A DNA stretch of 64,000 bases from Argyresthia goedartella (lineage: Eukaryota > Arthropoda > Insecta > Lepidoptera > Argyresthiidae), in NCBI GenBank assembly GCA_949825045.1, contig OX463816.1:18797243-18861242 (forward strand), given 5' to 3'. The position numbers and the translations under genes are program-made. Positions within the stretch are counted from its first letter, which is position 1; each line of letters starts with the position of its first letter. The notes under the pieces were generated by a model. That model did no database searches. It worked only from the letters and a program-made list of their open reading frames with translations, and was not told the DNA's origin. Of this stretch, positions 10,693-22,900 are shown piece after piece.

Positions 10693-11509
10693 ATATGTTG
10701 TAAGTACATAATTCCTTTTATATTAGTTTCCTCTTTTAACGTGTACGTTATTGGGCGTGTTTGTTATTTGAAACCTGTTTTACTAGGGCTTTTTTGATAT
10801 AGAGCCGATAATCTGCTATCTACTATAGGGTTTGGTACGACATGGTTGTCCTGATTCATTGTATTTACTGTTTCTAAGCCTTAGCTGCTAACTCAAGAGT
10901 TTTGTTGAGATACTACAAACTGTTGTCATAATTGAATAATATCATCCGCCATAAACAATGGCTCATTGTCTTATCATAGCTTGATTCATGTTTACAAATT
11001 ACTGAATACAATGACGGGTATATTCGCGAATCCGCAAACGAGAGGAATTTAATGTTATTATTAGCACTACTATGGTGTCTGTGCCATATTTACACAGAGA
11101 AACACAGACTTGAATAGCAGAGAAACCATAATATAACACTGTGATACCTCACCTAAATCTGCAAAACATTGGATCGAATTATAATATTTAAGACATAATA
11201 TCTTATGTAGTGTACCTAATACCGATCATAAATAGATTGGTGTATATTCGGGTAAAAAATATCATATCACAATCTCTTATGTCGAAATGTAGGATAATGT
11301 AAGAACTCGAGAAAGCGAATTGAAGGCAGGATAACGTAAAAATCTTGTGAAAGCGATAAATGCTGGGCAGTTTAGTTACACCTGGTTGGCTAGGGACTGA
11401 CTGGTCTGATTGTGACAGAACCTCACACTGCCTTGTCTTAGTATCGGTTTGTTGCAAAACCAATGTCTTGTTTTATCCAAAACCCTTTTGAATGATATTT
11501 TTTTCTTCC

Positions 11510-11670
11510 GATCATAATTCATAATTTTTTTATTGCCCCAAATCATATAAAAAACAAGAGTTACAGAGAAATAGTGTACAAAGACGAGCTCATCTCTAAT
11601 AAAAAATCTCTTCCAGCAAACCAGGTTAAGATGGGAATGCTCATCTACGGGCTAACTCAAGGACACTACT
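11510..11670 (-). mobile_element. 3' end of a non-LTR retrotransposon, minus strand
   Basis: GTACAAAGACGAGCTCATCTCTAATAAAAAATCTCTTCCAGCAAACC matches by eye the segment at 14955-15008. Both look like the same 3' UTR family. Confidence 0.45.
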
Positions 11671-12536
11671 AAATCTGTCATATTTTTCCTCATTAACCAG
11701 CATGCACTACAGCCACAGAAAACTGTAGTACTTGCTTATGTATCTCGTCCTAAAATAAGGTAACACAGAAAAAAAGCTACATTGAATACGTTGCTTTTTT
11801 TTAAAGACTCGCGATAAGTATAATATGAACAAGTTTTTTTCACAAAATAAAAAGTCAAGACCTTTTACCAAGGGACGAAGTATGCCGCAGTTTTACCTTT
11901 TCCCCAAAAGCCGGTTTCTCACGAGCCTGACCTTGCTTCTCCCATATTTGCGGTTCACCCATAGAGAGCGATATTAAGCAAAGTATCTTTTTATTGCTGT
12001 TACACCTACTATGCACATTTTTCTTATGTAACTAACGTAATATACATTTATAAATCGTGCGTAGTAAATACGAGTTTGTAGTCATTTCTAATATTGTTTT
12101 TCCATTTTCGACTCCCTCGTTAATATTACATGTGCTTTATAGTTGATAGGTCATAGTTATTATAATAATATCAACTATTACCAAACTCGTAACAAAGGAT
12201 AGACAATAGATATCAGTTTCCTTTAAGAACATTATTTGTGCCTAATAAGCTTCCAGAACAAATAATTGGCATATTTCGCTGTACTGGCAGCTATGTCCGC
12301 CTGTGCTCCCTTTTCGTGGCACTGGCTTATTTGGAGGCAAAGCGTTTCATTCATCTAAGGTTAGTTTCATAAACACGTCACGATTCAAACATTTTACTTG
12401 ACATTGCCAAATTTACTTCAAATGAGGTTAGCACACCAAATATTATAAGAATTAAATATAATTTGACAACTTTGACTCCAACTACACCAGCGCCAACTGC
12501 AATGAGCTTTTGAGATGCCATTAGATATCTATCTTA

Positions 12537-12625
12537 ATTTATATACCTACATATCTATGTAGGTATATAAATGAAGTGCGATTTGGACTCGTGCGCCGAG
12601 GGTTCCGCACAAATCACATATTTTT
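12537..12625. repeat. Small palindrome plus fragment of a GTCC-type repeat
   Basis: TATATACCTACAT and its inverted copy (4-nt loop) abut a fragment containing AGTGCGATTTGGACTCGTGCG and AGGGTTCCGCAC, the terminal block of the repeat seen complete at 57403-57815. A similar fragment lies at 26055-26130. Confidence 0.5.
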
Positions 12626-12902
12626 TTGTGAAGGCGCTACAAATTAGCGGCGTTCAGATTTTTTCCGTCACGACCTTAATCAATTCACAGATGACATTCA
12701 GCAAGCAATTTTTGAGAAAAAATTCACTGTGATAGCTTGCTCGTCTTCAGCAGCGCATTTAACGGCGTTGATTTCGACATTCAAGTCCTTGAATGTGTCC
12801 TCCGTCTCTGCTAAATCTTCCGACTCCCTGAGATGCCGCAGCGTATAAAGTTGAAGGCGACTTCAACTGAGTGGTGTTACCTCTTTGCGGGAGTCCCCCA
12901 GT

Positions 12903-13488
12903 AAAGGGCATTGAAACTTTCTGGCATATCGACCCGCCGCCATTTTTTTTTTTCAAAATCGCGGCGCACGATGAAAGTGGTATATATGGATAGAGGACAC
13001 ATAGACGAATAAACAATATTTAATAACATGGTACCCTAAAGCGTCTCGCTATATGTACGAGAGTTTGTTTGTTTAATCTGTGTTTTTCAGAACGTTCCTT
13101 GTTATTGTTGACTTTGTTATTATATATTGTTGATTTTGTTCTATGTATGTAATGTATTTGTTATGTAATGAATGTACCTACTTTCTTCCAATAAACTGTA
13201 ATAATAATAATCTACCTGGGAGTGATTATTTGGAGATAATATTACGCATATAGACACGTAATAAGTCTATTTTTAATGATTGTCGTTGTACTCATAAGTC
13301 GATCTTTACCTCCAAATATCTCGGTAATGTGACGCTTTAGGGTACCATGTTATCAAATATTTTTTGTTCGTCTATGTGTCCTCTATCCATACATACCACT
13401 TTCATAGTGCGCTGCGATTTTGAAAAAAAAACAAAATGGCGGCGGGTCGATATGCCAGCGTCCATATAAAAAGTTTCAAACCCCTTTC
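12903..13488. mobile_element. Long inverted-repeat element (arms about 140 bp) with a loop insertion
   Basis: Left arm 12903-13045 and right arm 13331-13488 are inverted copies, sharing GCATATCGACCCGCCGCCAT, GGATAGAGGACACATAGACG and AACATGGTACCCTAAAGCGTC. The 285-bp loop includes CCAATAAACTGTAATAATAATAAT, which looks like a retroposon 3' end. Confidence 0.8.
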
Positions 13489-13529
13489 ACGATTCTAACT
13501 CAACGGGAAGCATACGGGAAGGTTTTGAT

Positions 13530-13845
13530 TCAGAAAAAAGGTGACAAAAACATATCTTTTGATTGCGTTGACCTATAAGTTGTATTTTTTTACAACTTCA
13601 AGAGATTGCAGACTTGAATAAGTAATATTAATTTCAACTTGATATCTTTACGCATTTCTGAGAAAAATGGTCTTGACAGACGGACAACAAAGAGATCCTA
13701 TGAGGGTTTCTTTTTTCGTTCCCTTAATGGGTCATGGGGAAATATATGCCCACATCATTTTCAACCTTATTGCTTGGTAATTAATGCGAAATCCAATGAA
13801 AAATTACCTACCTCCAGGCGCTATTATGGGTACGGAACCCTAAAA
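13530..13845 (+). repeat. Dispersed repeat with GACAGACGGACA tract (copy c)
   Basis: ATCTTTTGATTGCGTTGACC, TAATTTCAACTTGATATC and CTTGACAGACGGACA match the copies near 1800 and 2270. It ends GGGTACGGAACCCTAAAAA and is interrupted in its right half. Confidence 0.55.
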
Positions 13846-14213
13846 ATTAATATGTTTTTTGGATTCAGATTAAATGTAACGTCGGCAAAAATGACATAAC
13901 TACATTAAGTTGTTTACTTTGAAGTTGTCTGTGCATACTTAAGTAGTGCGTTAATGTAATTAAAAAAGTTTCTAAATAAGTTGAATTTGTATATATAGTC
14001 TCTTGTTTTTGCCGTTACAGGATAGAAAGGAGGCTGGCGTCGACATGACCTTAGTGTTATTTAAAGCAGATCAATGAATATTTCCGCAAACCCACATCGG
14101 TCATACTGTACCTCAATGTTATCAAGCTGTTGTTTTAATTAAGAAACTAGAGCCTCTGAAAATCAATCACAAGGTTCAATTTTACATACAAAATCATTAC
14201 TTGTACAATATAA

Positions 14214-14623
14214 ATGACGACCCGAATGGCCGAGTCGGCAGTGACCCTGCCTACGAAGTCAAGGGTCCCGGGTTCGAGTCTGCGTGCCGCCAGAGTGTCA
14301 TTGTTATAGTGCTCTAGACGCGAACTATAACTGGGTAACTTTTTGGCCTCGTTATCACCGTACGCTAAATGGTAAAGGAAACGTCTCTGTACACTTTCCT
14401 CTAGCTGTGATTGTACGTGTGATCGTTGTAGCGTAACGTCAAATCATCCATAACGTAGCTTAAGGATTTACATTTACAAGGACATTTGGTGATATATATG
14501 TGGCATTAATATATATGTGACTGAGACTAAGACTCGCGGGGGACAGATGCGAGTGGCGGGTTTTGGGAGAGGCCTCTGCCCAACAGTGGGATGATACGGC
14601 CTGATATGATGATGATGATGATG
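14214..14623 (+). mobile_element. tRNA-derived SINE, family A, near complete
   Basis: The A box TGGCCGAGTCGG (14227-14238) and the B-box-like GGTTCGAGTCT (14271-14281) have tRNA spacing. The body carries GTACACTTTCCTC, and the 3' part TCTGCCCAACAGTGGGATGA ends in a (GAT)n tail. Other copies: 10085-10190 and 37515-37715, both minus. Confidence 0.8.
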
Positions 14624-14904
14624 AATATATAAGTTTCCGTAAACATAGTAATTTTCACTTATATAACAATTACTTACTTACTAATTATCCTATATCGTTA
14701 CGTTCTGGTTATTTTTGAACAATAATAGCAGAACAAAAACCTGCTAATGTGTGCACTTTGCTGTACTGTCGATATTTTTTACGATAGTATCAACGGAACT
14801 CGGCGTTGATGTCTAATGAAACTGGAATGTAATTACCAGCAGTTTAGCAGTTTGGTCGATTGATTGGTAAACTAGTCGTTCGATGAAATTTTCGTATTCA
14901 ATAT

Positions 14905-15020
14905 TTCAATACACTTTATTGCACGGTAAATAATGAGTACAAACAAATGAACACTTATGCACAAAGGCGAGCTTATCTCTAAAAAGAGATTTCTTCCAGC
15001 AAACCTAGGAATTTCTATTG
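14905..15020 (-). mobile_element. 3' end of a non-LTR retrotransposon, minus strand
   Basis: It starts ATACACTTTATTGCACGG and continues with AAAGGCGAGCTTATCTCTAAAAAGAGATTTCTTCCAGC, shared with 11580-11630. Confidence 0.5.
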
Positions 15021-15353
15021 CTACTAAGAGTATTCATTTCATTTCATATCATTTGAAATAAAATATTAAAAAGCGCATTTCAAATTGTATGAATGGTATA
15101 GCCGTTTACTCTATTTTTCTTGAATGCTTGTTAATAAATACCAATTACGAGTAGTCAAAAGTTAAATATTTAATTAGACGGGTGTCAAAAGCCTGTGAAT
15201 AATTTTATAATGCCATAATGGGCTGCCTGTAAATTTTACTTATATTAATAATTATATACTTTGGCGTGTGTCAACTTAACTACAATTACTCTTCTCCGTA
15301 ATTACCTACGCTAGAAACACTCGTAGGATCTGTATTGACGTAATATCTGTCGA

Positions 15354-15550
15354 CCTCTGTGGCACTGCGGATGTGGCTCTGCGTACCTTGCGAGAAGTCC
15401 CGGGTTCGATCCCCGGCTGGTGATAAAAGAAAAAAATTGCCAAGTTTTGGATGTTTATATGTGTGTGTGATGTCTCTGTTTTTGGTTTCCACGATACAAG
15501 GTATCCTAGTGTGGGGTCAAAAGCAATGTATGTGCCTGTAAATATAATTA
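15354..15550 (+). mobile_element. tRNA-derived SINE, family B, complete copy
   Basis: The head has CTGTGGCACTGCGG (A-box-like) and a perfect B-box GGTTCGATCCC. The body has TTTTGGATGTTTATATGTG, CACGATACA..GGTATCCTAGTG and a 3' end ...GCAATGTATGTGCCTGTAAATATAA. Small ORFs here are fortuitous. Confidence 0.8.
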
Positions 15551-15617
15551 CAAATTATCCAAATATCACCCAGACTGTCAAAGATTCTTTTTATTCCTTA
15601 TTATAGAATAAGAATAA

Positions 15618-15905
15618 GTTCTGTGGCCTAATGGGTTCCACGCTTGTTTCTCACACAGGAGATGCAGGTTCGAAACCTGACCCTGTACCAATGAGATAAT
15701 TAATTTATCTTAAGTACAGAATCGGATATTCAGTGTTTCGGACGACACGTTAAGCTGTAGGTCCCGGCTACTATCGCTACGTGGTAGTGGTAGTAAAACC
15801 CTCCATCAACCCGCACTGAGCCAGCGTGGTGGAGTATGGCTCAATCTTAATCGTATCCGGGTGCCCCTCTATGGGGACATTAATGGGCCATATTTAGTGT
15901 TATAT
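15618..15905 (+). mobile_element. tRNA-derived SINE, family C
   Basis: TGTGGCCTAATGGGTTCCACG and GGTTCGAAACCTGA form the head, followed by CCAATGAGATAA and TGGAGTATGGCTCAATC in the body. Same family as 6388-6690. Confidence 0.7.
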
Positions 15906-15957
15906 AAGAATAAGATTATCATTATGTTACCAAAAAAAAGAAAATTTATCAAAAAAT

Positions 15958-16140
15958 AATAATTCTAAATTCAAAGAGTTTATTTCCATAAGAAACGCAT
16001 AGGTTACATTTGGAGAATGTCAAATCTTAAACTAACACATATATAAGGTAAAGGGAAATATAGAACTCCATTTGAATTCCGTCACCTCAATGTTTTAGAT
16101 GCTGGAGGCAAAGAGGCGACTAGAAACCTCTAGCTTTATA
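15958..16140 (-). mobile_element. Probable retroposon 3' end, minus strand
   Basis: CAAAGAGTTTATTTCCATAAGAAACGC resembles an inverted poly(A)-signal end; the rest is a non-coding 3' UTR-like stretch. Confidence 0.35.
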
Positions 16141-17619
16141 CGTTTTTTTTTTACAGAATTCATTTTTATTGTTTGTTGGGTTTTGTTGTAAAAGCGAATA
16201 CATTGCCCTTTAAAAGATACATTAACCTTATGGAGCCTAGTAGTAGGTATAGATAGTTTATTCCTATTTCTAGTGTTGACATTGTGCCTATTCTTAGGAA
16301 ATTTATCAATATTTTTGTGAACGTACTATCGAACCATCTGAATCATGACCCACCATAAGCTTATTTTGCTAAACCCCTTAAATGCAAGTAGGTCGAAATT
16401 CGCTTGAAGGTTTATTTCCTTGGTAACGAACTTGTTATCATTTGATTAGACACTGACATTACGATAGATCTTACAAGTTTGAAAGTTTCAAACGAATTAT
16501 CAGGCAAATGGGTCATGATTCAGTTGGTTCGATTGTACATTAGGTTTTCATAAATATACTGACACGGCACTGTCATAATGTTAATTTCCTTAAATTTACA
16601 ACGCAGTGACTCAGATCAGATCAGTGTTATTGCTATGAATTGCGATTCCATAGGGCATCTATAATATAATCGCCTACGGTACATACACCACTCAAGCTCC
16701 AAGCTACACACTGATAAATATGACATCTCAATACCCCATTTAACATTCACAAAGAAGCACGTTGACAGACAGAACGGTTATTCCGTAGAGTGCCACGTGT
16801 TGACAAGTGAAACTACTTACCGGTATTGTATGTAATGCATTTTGTTGCAATAATCCGCTTTCCACTCTGTTTGCGACTAGAATACCTGAAGTTGCCAGAC
16901 ATATCAGTTACATGAGTCAAGTCAGTTGAGTCATTATATTAGCGGTGAAATGATACTGCATAATTGAATTGGCTATAATGAAAGTAAGTGTTTCATCTGT
17001 ATGCAATCCATATGATGATGTCTCGGAAATGATTTATGGAGTATGGTCCGATCTGACGTTATTTTAAGGCTGGGCACCCGGACAGAAGGACTGATAATCT
17101 CACCTTCAGTCAACTTACTTTTAGAGGAATAGGTAGTTAAATAAAACTGGTCAAATCCAACCCGCATAAGATGGGTTCCATTACCATTGTACGCGGAAAA
17201 ACGGGAAACCACACTCTTGCGCCCTAGTATATTTTTTTAAATTTTAATAATAAAATATTGAATACTAGGACTACATTCAAGGCCGTACATTGAAACATTG
17301 AAAAATTTATTTGTGTATGTAGTATGTAAGTAATGAACTATGTACTCAGGTTAACGAAAGTCTGCTCATTGAAACCGGATGTTGATAAAAATTGAGTAAC
17401 TTATTTTCAGCAATAAAATCAAATAGGTAAGATAAAAAAAAAACTTAATATTATAAGTTGAATGTGCAATTATTAATCGTATAATGACAAATAGCTTAGC
17501 ATAAAACTCAATACCTGCAATTTAAAACTTTTCCGATAAGATCGAGAATGGCTAAAAAAAATGCCATACCGATAATTTCTTGTATATGGGTACTTCTTTT
17601 TATTCTTAATCTTTCTTTA

Positions 17620-17775
17620 TTTTTTGTTATAGAGAATATAGAAATGCACCCTCTGTGAAAATTTCAGCTCTCTACCTATGTCGGTTGATCCAGTAGAGCC
17701 CGGTGACGGACAGACAGCAGAGGCTTACTAATAGGGTCCCGCTTTGCACCCTTCCGGTATGGAAACCTAAAAAGG
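17620..17775 (+). repeat. Fragment of a GTCC-type dispersed repeat
   Basis: GTGAAAATTTCAGCTCTCTACC, GGTGACGGACAGACAGCAGAGG and AATAGGGTCCCGC...TATGGAAACCTAAAAA give the family's block order in short form. Confidence 0.5.
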
Positions 17776-18319
17776 CTCTTAGCCGATATATTGAGCATAG
17801 CTTAACGTAGGTTTATAACTGTTAAATAAATAACAAGTACGTAAATTCAAATCCGGAGCGCATTGTAATTTCTAACAGTACCTATTTGAAAAAAAATATT
17901 TTTTGATATATTCAGGACAATTTTCTAGCGAGCGAAAACAGTCAAAATGCGTTCACACCTCACACGTTGAAAAATGCACTCTCATGATAAACAAGCTAGC
18001 ACGAAGAAACAACTGTTTTAATAAGCCGTCTTGACCTAATGCACCGCCTTAACTAAAGGTCTGTGTCCCTCGATAAGCACATAAATTGCCTCTGGCCCGA
18101 AACTAGAGAGTAGCCCATAGCGTGGGAATTTAAAATATGACGTCACAAATATTCAAGCATCCAAGACACGCGGTTTTGCACACGCCCACGTTGTAAGTAC
18201 GCACGTACCTATTATTTCCCGTGAGTATCGGCACCGCGTATTTTCTAGGGCGGCATCTCACCCGCTCTCGTTACACAACTTACGCTAAATTATTTGAACA
18301 CAATTCACACTCACGAGTG

Positions 18320-18505
18320 ATCCTCGTGGTTAAAATGGAGCATGCATGCATCGAAGCTCGGTTTCACTTTTAACAACCATTAGATAATTGATGCGGCGAT
18401 GGACTAGCCCTGTCACGCGAAATGGAATACTTTAACTGATATTACGGGACCGTGTGCGCGCTGTGACTCTGCCGCCACGTATGGGAAAAGGCGTGAATAT
18501 GTGTT
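18320..18505 (+). mobile_element. SINE family C, diverged copy
   Basis: GGCGATGGACTAGCCCTGTCACGCGAAATGGAATA and CCACGTATGGGAAAAGGCGTGA match the body of the copy at 6388-6690; the tRNA head is poorly preserved. Confidence 0.5.
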
Positions 18506-19012
18506 TTTGTTTCTTTACATACATTGTACCGTGACTACTGCCCTGGCAAAAGGTTTCCGTGCGCATGCAGATAATTAAAATAATTGTTTGCTAGCGATAT
18601 TTAAACACCCATTTAAGCGATAAGTCTGAAGGTTGATCTCTCGTGTTCAAAATATTTGGCACGTGCTATTTTCTATGTCTCTCGTGCCTTCAGGCTGTGT
18701 TGATTATAGAGTAGTCACGAGCCATGGTATTTGAATGACCACAAGGTTCACGGAAAAGGCCTTGAACTACAAGTAAAAGTGGTTTAATAGGCTACCATAT
18801 ACTATTTTGCACGGTCATCTCCACAAGGAAATGGCTTACAGTTTCGTGCTGAGGGAGATAAATATAGATAAACATCTGCTGTGTTTCTTTAAGTGCGTGT
18901 CGAAGACTAAAGGAATCAGAGGCTTCTACTCGTGGTTCACTTACTGCTGCAAACATTAGGTACATATTTATTCACAATAATACGTAAACGAACACTAATA
19001 TATTGACTTAGT

Positions 19013-19048
19013 CATTATACTTACGTCAAGTATAATGACGTAAGTATA
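19013..19048. repeat. Overlapping hairpins that cannot form together
   Basis: GTCATTATACTT pairs with AAGTATAATGAC (5-nt loop), while TATACTTACGTC pairs with GACGTAAGTATA (9-nt loop). The two stems use the same bases. Confidence 0.7.
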
Positions 19049-19057
19049 GAATTAATG

Positions 19058-19446
19058 TATATGTCAACGTAAGATTTTCAAAACCTTTAGTTGATAAACT
19101 AACGTTTTTTTTTCCTCGTTATTTGGTCAACTATCGACAGATAGTAACCTGTAGCGTACTGCTGACTATATGACGCGTTAGTTGATAAACTAACGGTTGA
19201 AACCGTTAAATAGTAAACTGGTTTAAACTTGAATTGCAACCGAAATACTAGGGCAAACACTGCGGTAGCTTAGGTGAAGACTAGAGGGGGCGAGCGCAGT
19301 GAAGATTCGTGTTAGGTTGACATGTTTGAACAAAATAAACGTAAATTCTAAACCCTGTCGGTCTGGTTTACTGTATGTCGATAGTTGATCAACTACCGCG
19401 TTAGTTTATCAACTAACGGTTTTGACAATCTTACGGTGACATAAAC
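19058..19446. mobile_element. Inverted-repeat element carrying core-module copy 4
   Basis: Arms 19058-19104 and 19399-19446 share CGTAAGATT.TCAAAACC and TTAGTTGATAAACTAACG. More TTGATAAACTAAC palindromes and CTATCGACAGATAGT lie inside. The core (19250-19340) is in minus orientation. A relative of this arm set at 58640-58915 lacks most of the core. It ends about 280 bp before the coding start. Confidence 0.8.
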
Positions 19447-19712
19447 ATACATAATACATCTGGCTTAAACCCTTACAAGGTGGCAATATACATGTAAGAG
19501 TTTTAGCCAGAGCTGCAGGAAAACTTAATAAACCAACATCCACGTCCAGCAAAAATATATACCATCTGATAAAATTCTAGGCTCTGTTGTTGATAAGAAA
19601 ATCCTCTTAAAACTTGAATAATAATAGCAATTCGCTTAACAGATCAAAGGGATAATAAAAATATTAGAATAGGAACTTCTGAAGTAGGAGCTAAGTAAAA
19701 CATTATTTGCAG

Positions 19713-19998
19713 GAAACCGACTCCAACAATGTGGTCGAGCGTGATTTTCGTCTCCGCTTGCCTCGCCCTGGCGAGCGCCAGCCTCGAAGTCGTGAACCAA
19801 TGGAGCCTCATGCAGTACGACTTCCCGCCAGACCCGGTGCTGTTAGAGAAGTTCCAGCCCGAAAACAACGTGCCAACTGGGCTGGAGATTGGCTGGGACC
19901 GGCTGTACCTGGCCATGCCAAGACTGAGGGCCGGCGTGCCTGCTACCCTGTCCTGGGTGCCAAGAAACCTGCCACTTGGAGTCAGTCCTGTGCTGCAG
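19713..19998 (+). CDS. Yellow-e-like gene, exon with start codon (coding from 19729)
   Basis: An acceptor (TTATTTGCAG) ends at 19712, so the 16 bases before the ATG at 19729 are probably 5' UTR of an exon that is spliced to an upstream non-coding exon. Coding starts MWSSVIFVSACLALASAS, a clear signal peptide. The mature part carries NQWSLMQYDFPP, an ENNVPTGLEIGWDRLYLAMP block and GVPATLSWVP. It ends CAG|GTAATT at 19998/19999 in phase 0. It is GC-rich against AT-rich flanks. Confidence 0.92.
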
Positions 19999-22900
19999 GT
20001 AATTACAAAAATTGAATTATAAAATAAAATCGGAATAAACTAGCAACTCAACACAGATTCTTTGTTAGAGCACATGGCTTCTACTATTTGTCAAAACGAG
20101 GCTGTGGTATTATTATGTGTTCATGCAGCAGTTAAAAAAACAAAGATAAATAACAGTAATTTAATCGTGATATTCTTTACTCAGTGAAACTTCACTGCGC
20201 TGTAATATGTCGTGAACTCATGATTCGTGACATTTCGTCGCTATATATTACGTAGGTATGTACGTGCATTATGGTTTCATAAACGAGCCATAAATGTCAA
20301 GGAATACTTTCTGACAGGTACCTGACCACAATTTGCGGTAATAGTATTTAGTTCAACTTTGCAAATCAGATTATATCGCGCCATGTTTAAATGTTGACAT
20401 AGTTTCTTGTCACTGTATGATATAAATCTTAATTAACGACTCGCGATTAGAACCTACTATAACTTGTCAGCGCAGTCCGACATCTAATATGTTATTTATG
20501 GCAGCTAAACAGCACGTTCAAAAGAGCTATGGACACTCATAAGCTCTGTTGAATAACAATTAGTTTCATTGCTATTTATAATTTAAACCAATTTCACGAT
20601 TGAACAGGCTTACATTTCGTATAAGCATTTCTAACATTAACTGTATTTCTATAATCATAAGTTAGGGATACTTAGACCAAATGCATTTACATTATGATTA
20701 ATTATGTAGTTCGATTTTTCGTGTTTATTTTATGGAAGTAAGTCAAGCTTTATTGACAAGGCATTAATGTCTAACCAGACTATACCGAAAATACGCGACC
20801 GCAGTTTCGCGTATTACGCATGCAATGCTTTTTCGATTAATAGTAACAAATTTGCTGAAATAACGTCTTGTTTTTAATTTGTCTTTAATAATTTCCGCGT
20901 GCATTCATGTAAACAGACACGTATATATGTGTCAGTCAGTTTTTGTTGGAAGTTTTATGTATTTCTATGTCTTTGATATCATACTACATAATAAAGTCTA
21001 ATCAAGGCAGGAACAAACAAAGCTTACCTTTTAAATTCTTATTTGAATTGTTGAGGAGGTTTGATTATTCTATCAAAGCACGTTGGTCCTCAGTAGCATC
21101 AAACATCATAGGTCTGTGCATGCACGGCTCCAAAAAAGATGCCGTGATGTTGGATGTTTATATGTGGCCTGGTCCCTACGACACAGGGTTTGTTAGTGTG
21201 GGGGCAGCAGCAATGTATGTGCCTGTTTATTTATGTTTAATTTGATTTACAGAATTCACTAGGTTTACCCCCAGTTTCCGAAAGAGTGGTCAAATGTAAC
21301 AAGCGGTTAATCGATCTTTTATTCAAAATAGCGGCATATGATTGGCTGAAATGCGATTAACAAGAAGAAAAGAGTTTAACAAGTTGTCACATCTGATTTT
21401 CCTTTCAGAAACCGTGCGTTACTGTCATAAGCTAGCTAGAGCAGGTATTACCTAAGTTGATTCGATCGCAGACACCGTAGGATTTGTCTCGACTCTGACA
21501 ATGATCTGTTGTAGTGGTCTGGTGCCAGAAGGTTGCACAACGGCACGCTTTGCAAGGGCTCGCGGATTGGCGCTCGCATTCTGCATACCTACATAATATT
21601 TAGTTCAGTAATCGCGATTGTTGCTAAGAACGGTATTCTGGTCGTGAGAATTGGTATCACTGTTTAAGCAATGGCAACATAGTTATCTACAATTTATGGC
21701 GTCACGTGACATCTTTTCAATCATGTGTAGTTGGTTTTCATTATAATGCTTATAATGCAGTATTATCGATGACGGTCTCTGTGGCGCTGCGGTAGTAGCT
21801 CTGTCTATCATGCGGGAGGTCCCGGGTTAGATTCCGGCTGGGGATAAAGAAAAAAAACCCAGGTCTTGGATGTCTATAATATAAACATCCAAGACCTATG
21901 TGGGTGATTTCGCTGTTTCTGGTTTCCATGGCAAAGGGTATCCTAATGTGGGGCCAGAAGCTATGTATATGTACAAGCCTTTATGTTATAGGCATTACAA
22001 ATTATTCACTAATATTGCGGATTATGCTAATATATTTGATGTTTATTCTACGATGGTATCCTTTGCGAATATGTTGACAGTTCGGAAATGTACAATTGTA
22101 CAGTCGTTGACATTGGATGTCAGTTGCATCTCAATGGGCAGACAAACAATCAACTTGTTGTTTATATGTAGATGACGAGTTCAAATACTTATGATTCCTC
22201 ATGAAGCCTTGTCCTCACGGTGGGGAGACTAGAGGCCAAGGTTGGTGGAACTTAACTATGCAACTTGTGACCTTACATGTAGTTGAGTGCATATCTAGAC
22301 CCATAACTGACTTATTTTCTTTACAATAATCAGCCGTTTGTATTAAAAAACATACGAAGTTAAGTTAATACATAAGTTTTTATATATAAAAGTTACGCTA
22401 TAGGTTTTTATATATATAAGTTACGCTATAGGGAGGCGAGACCGACGAGGAAGAAAATCCCTAGCTAGGTTTAAGTTAAGTTAAAGTAAGTTAGATTAGG
22501 TTCATAAAATGTTATATATCTCTAGTTTTTAAGGTATTTGTCAATATGGGTTTTTATACCTGAAATAAAAAGATTTATTATTATTATTATTATAAGTTTT
22601 TATAGGTTCCAACAAAAATTGACTTGCTAAAAACTGTTGACTTAATAACTCCACTACTGATTATAACTTAAGATGTTTTTTCTCATCATCCGCCTTTTCT
22701 CATACATTATTCATGAGCGGATCCACACGTTTTCCGTCCGACGCGATGCGACCACGACGCACTGTATAAACTAACTTTTACTTTCTTCTCTAGGCCACAG
22801 CGATTCTCGGCATGTTTTAAACTATTTGGTTCAATACTACGTTACTATACTACAGTAGTAGCAGCATAATATGAGCCTGAATTATATCACACTGCAAGGC

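Larger units (their letters stand above)
4280..19712. other. Intergenic region between the two divergent yellow-family genes
   Basis: About 15.4 kb without a supported coding gene. It holds SINEs, retrotransposon 3' ends, inverted-repeat elements and core-module copies 3 and 4. Stretches 4620-5050, 5160-6040, 6700-7560, 8900-10080, 10700-11500, 11670-12540 and 16140-17620 show nothing recognisable apart from the promoter candidate near 5590. It presumably contains the leader exon and regulatory DNA of the plus-strand gene. Confidence 0.5.

Noticed and set aside
15354..15425. A true tRNA gene at the SINE head
   Set aside because: Repeated in many copies with a common non-tRNA body, so it is a SINE.
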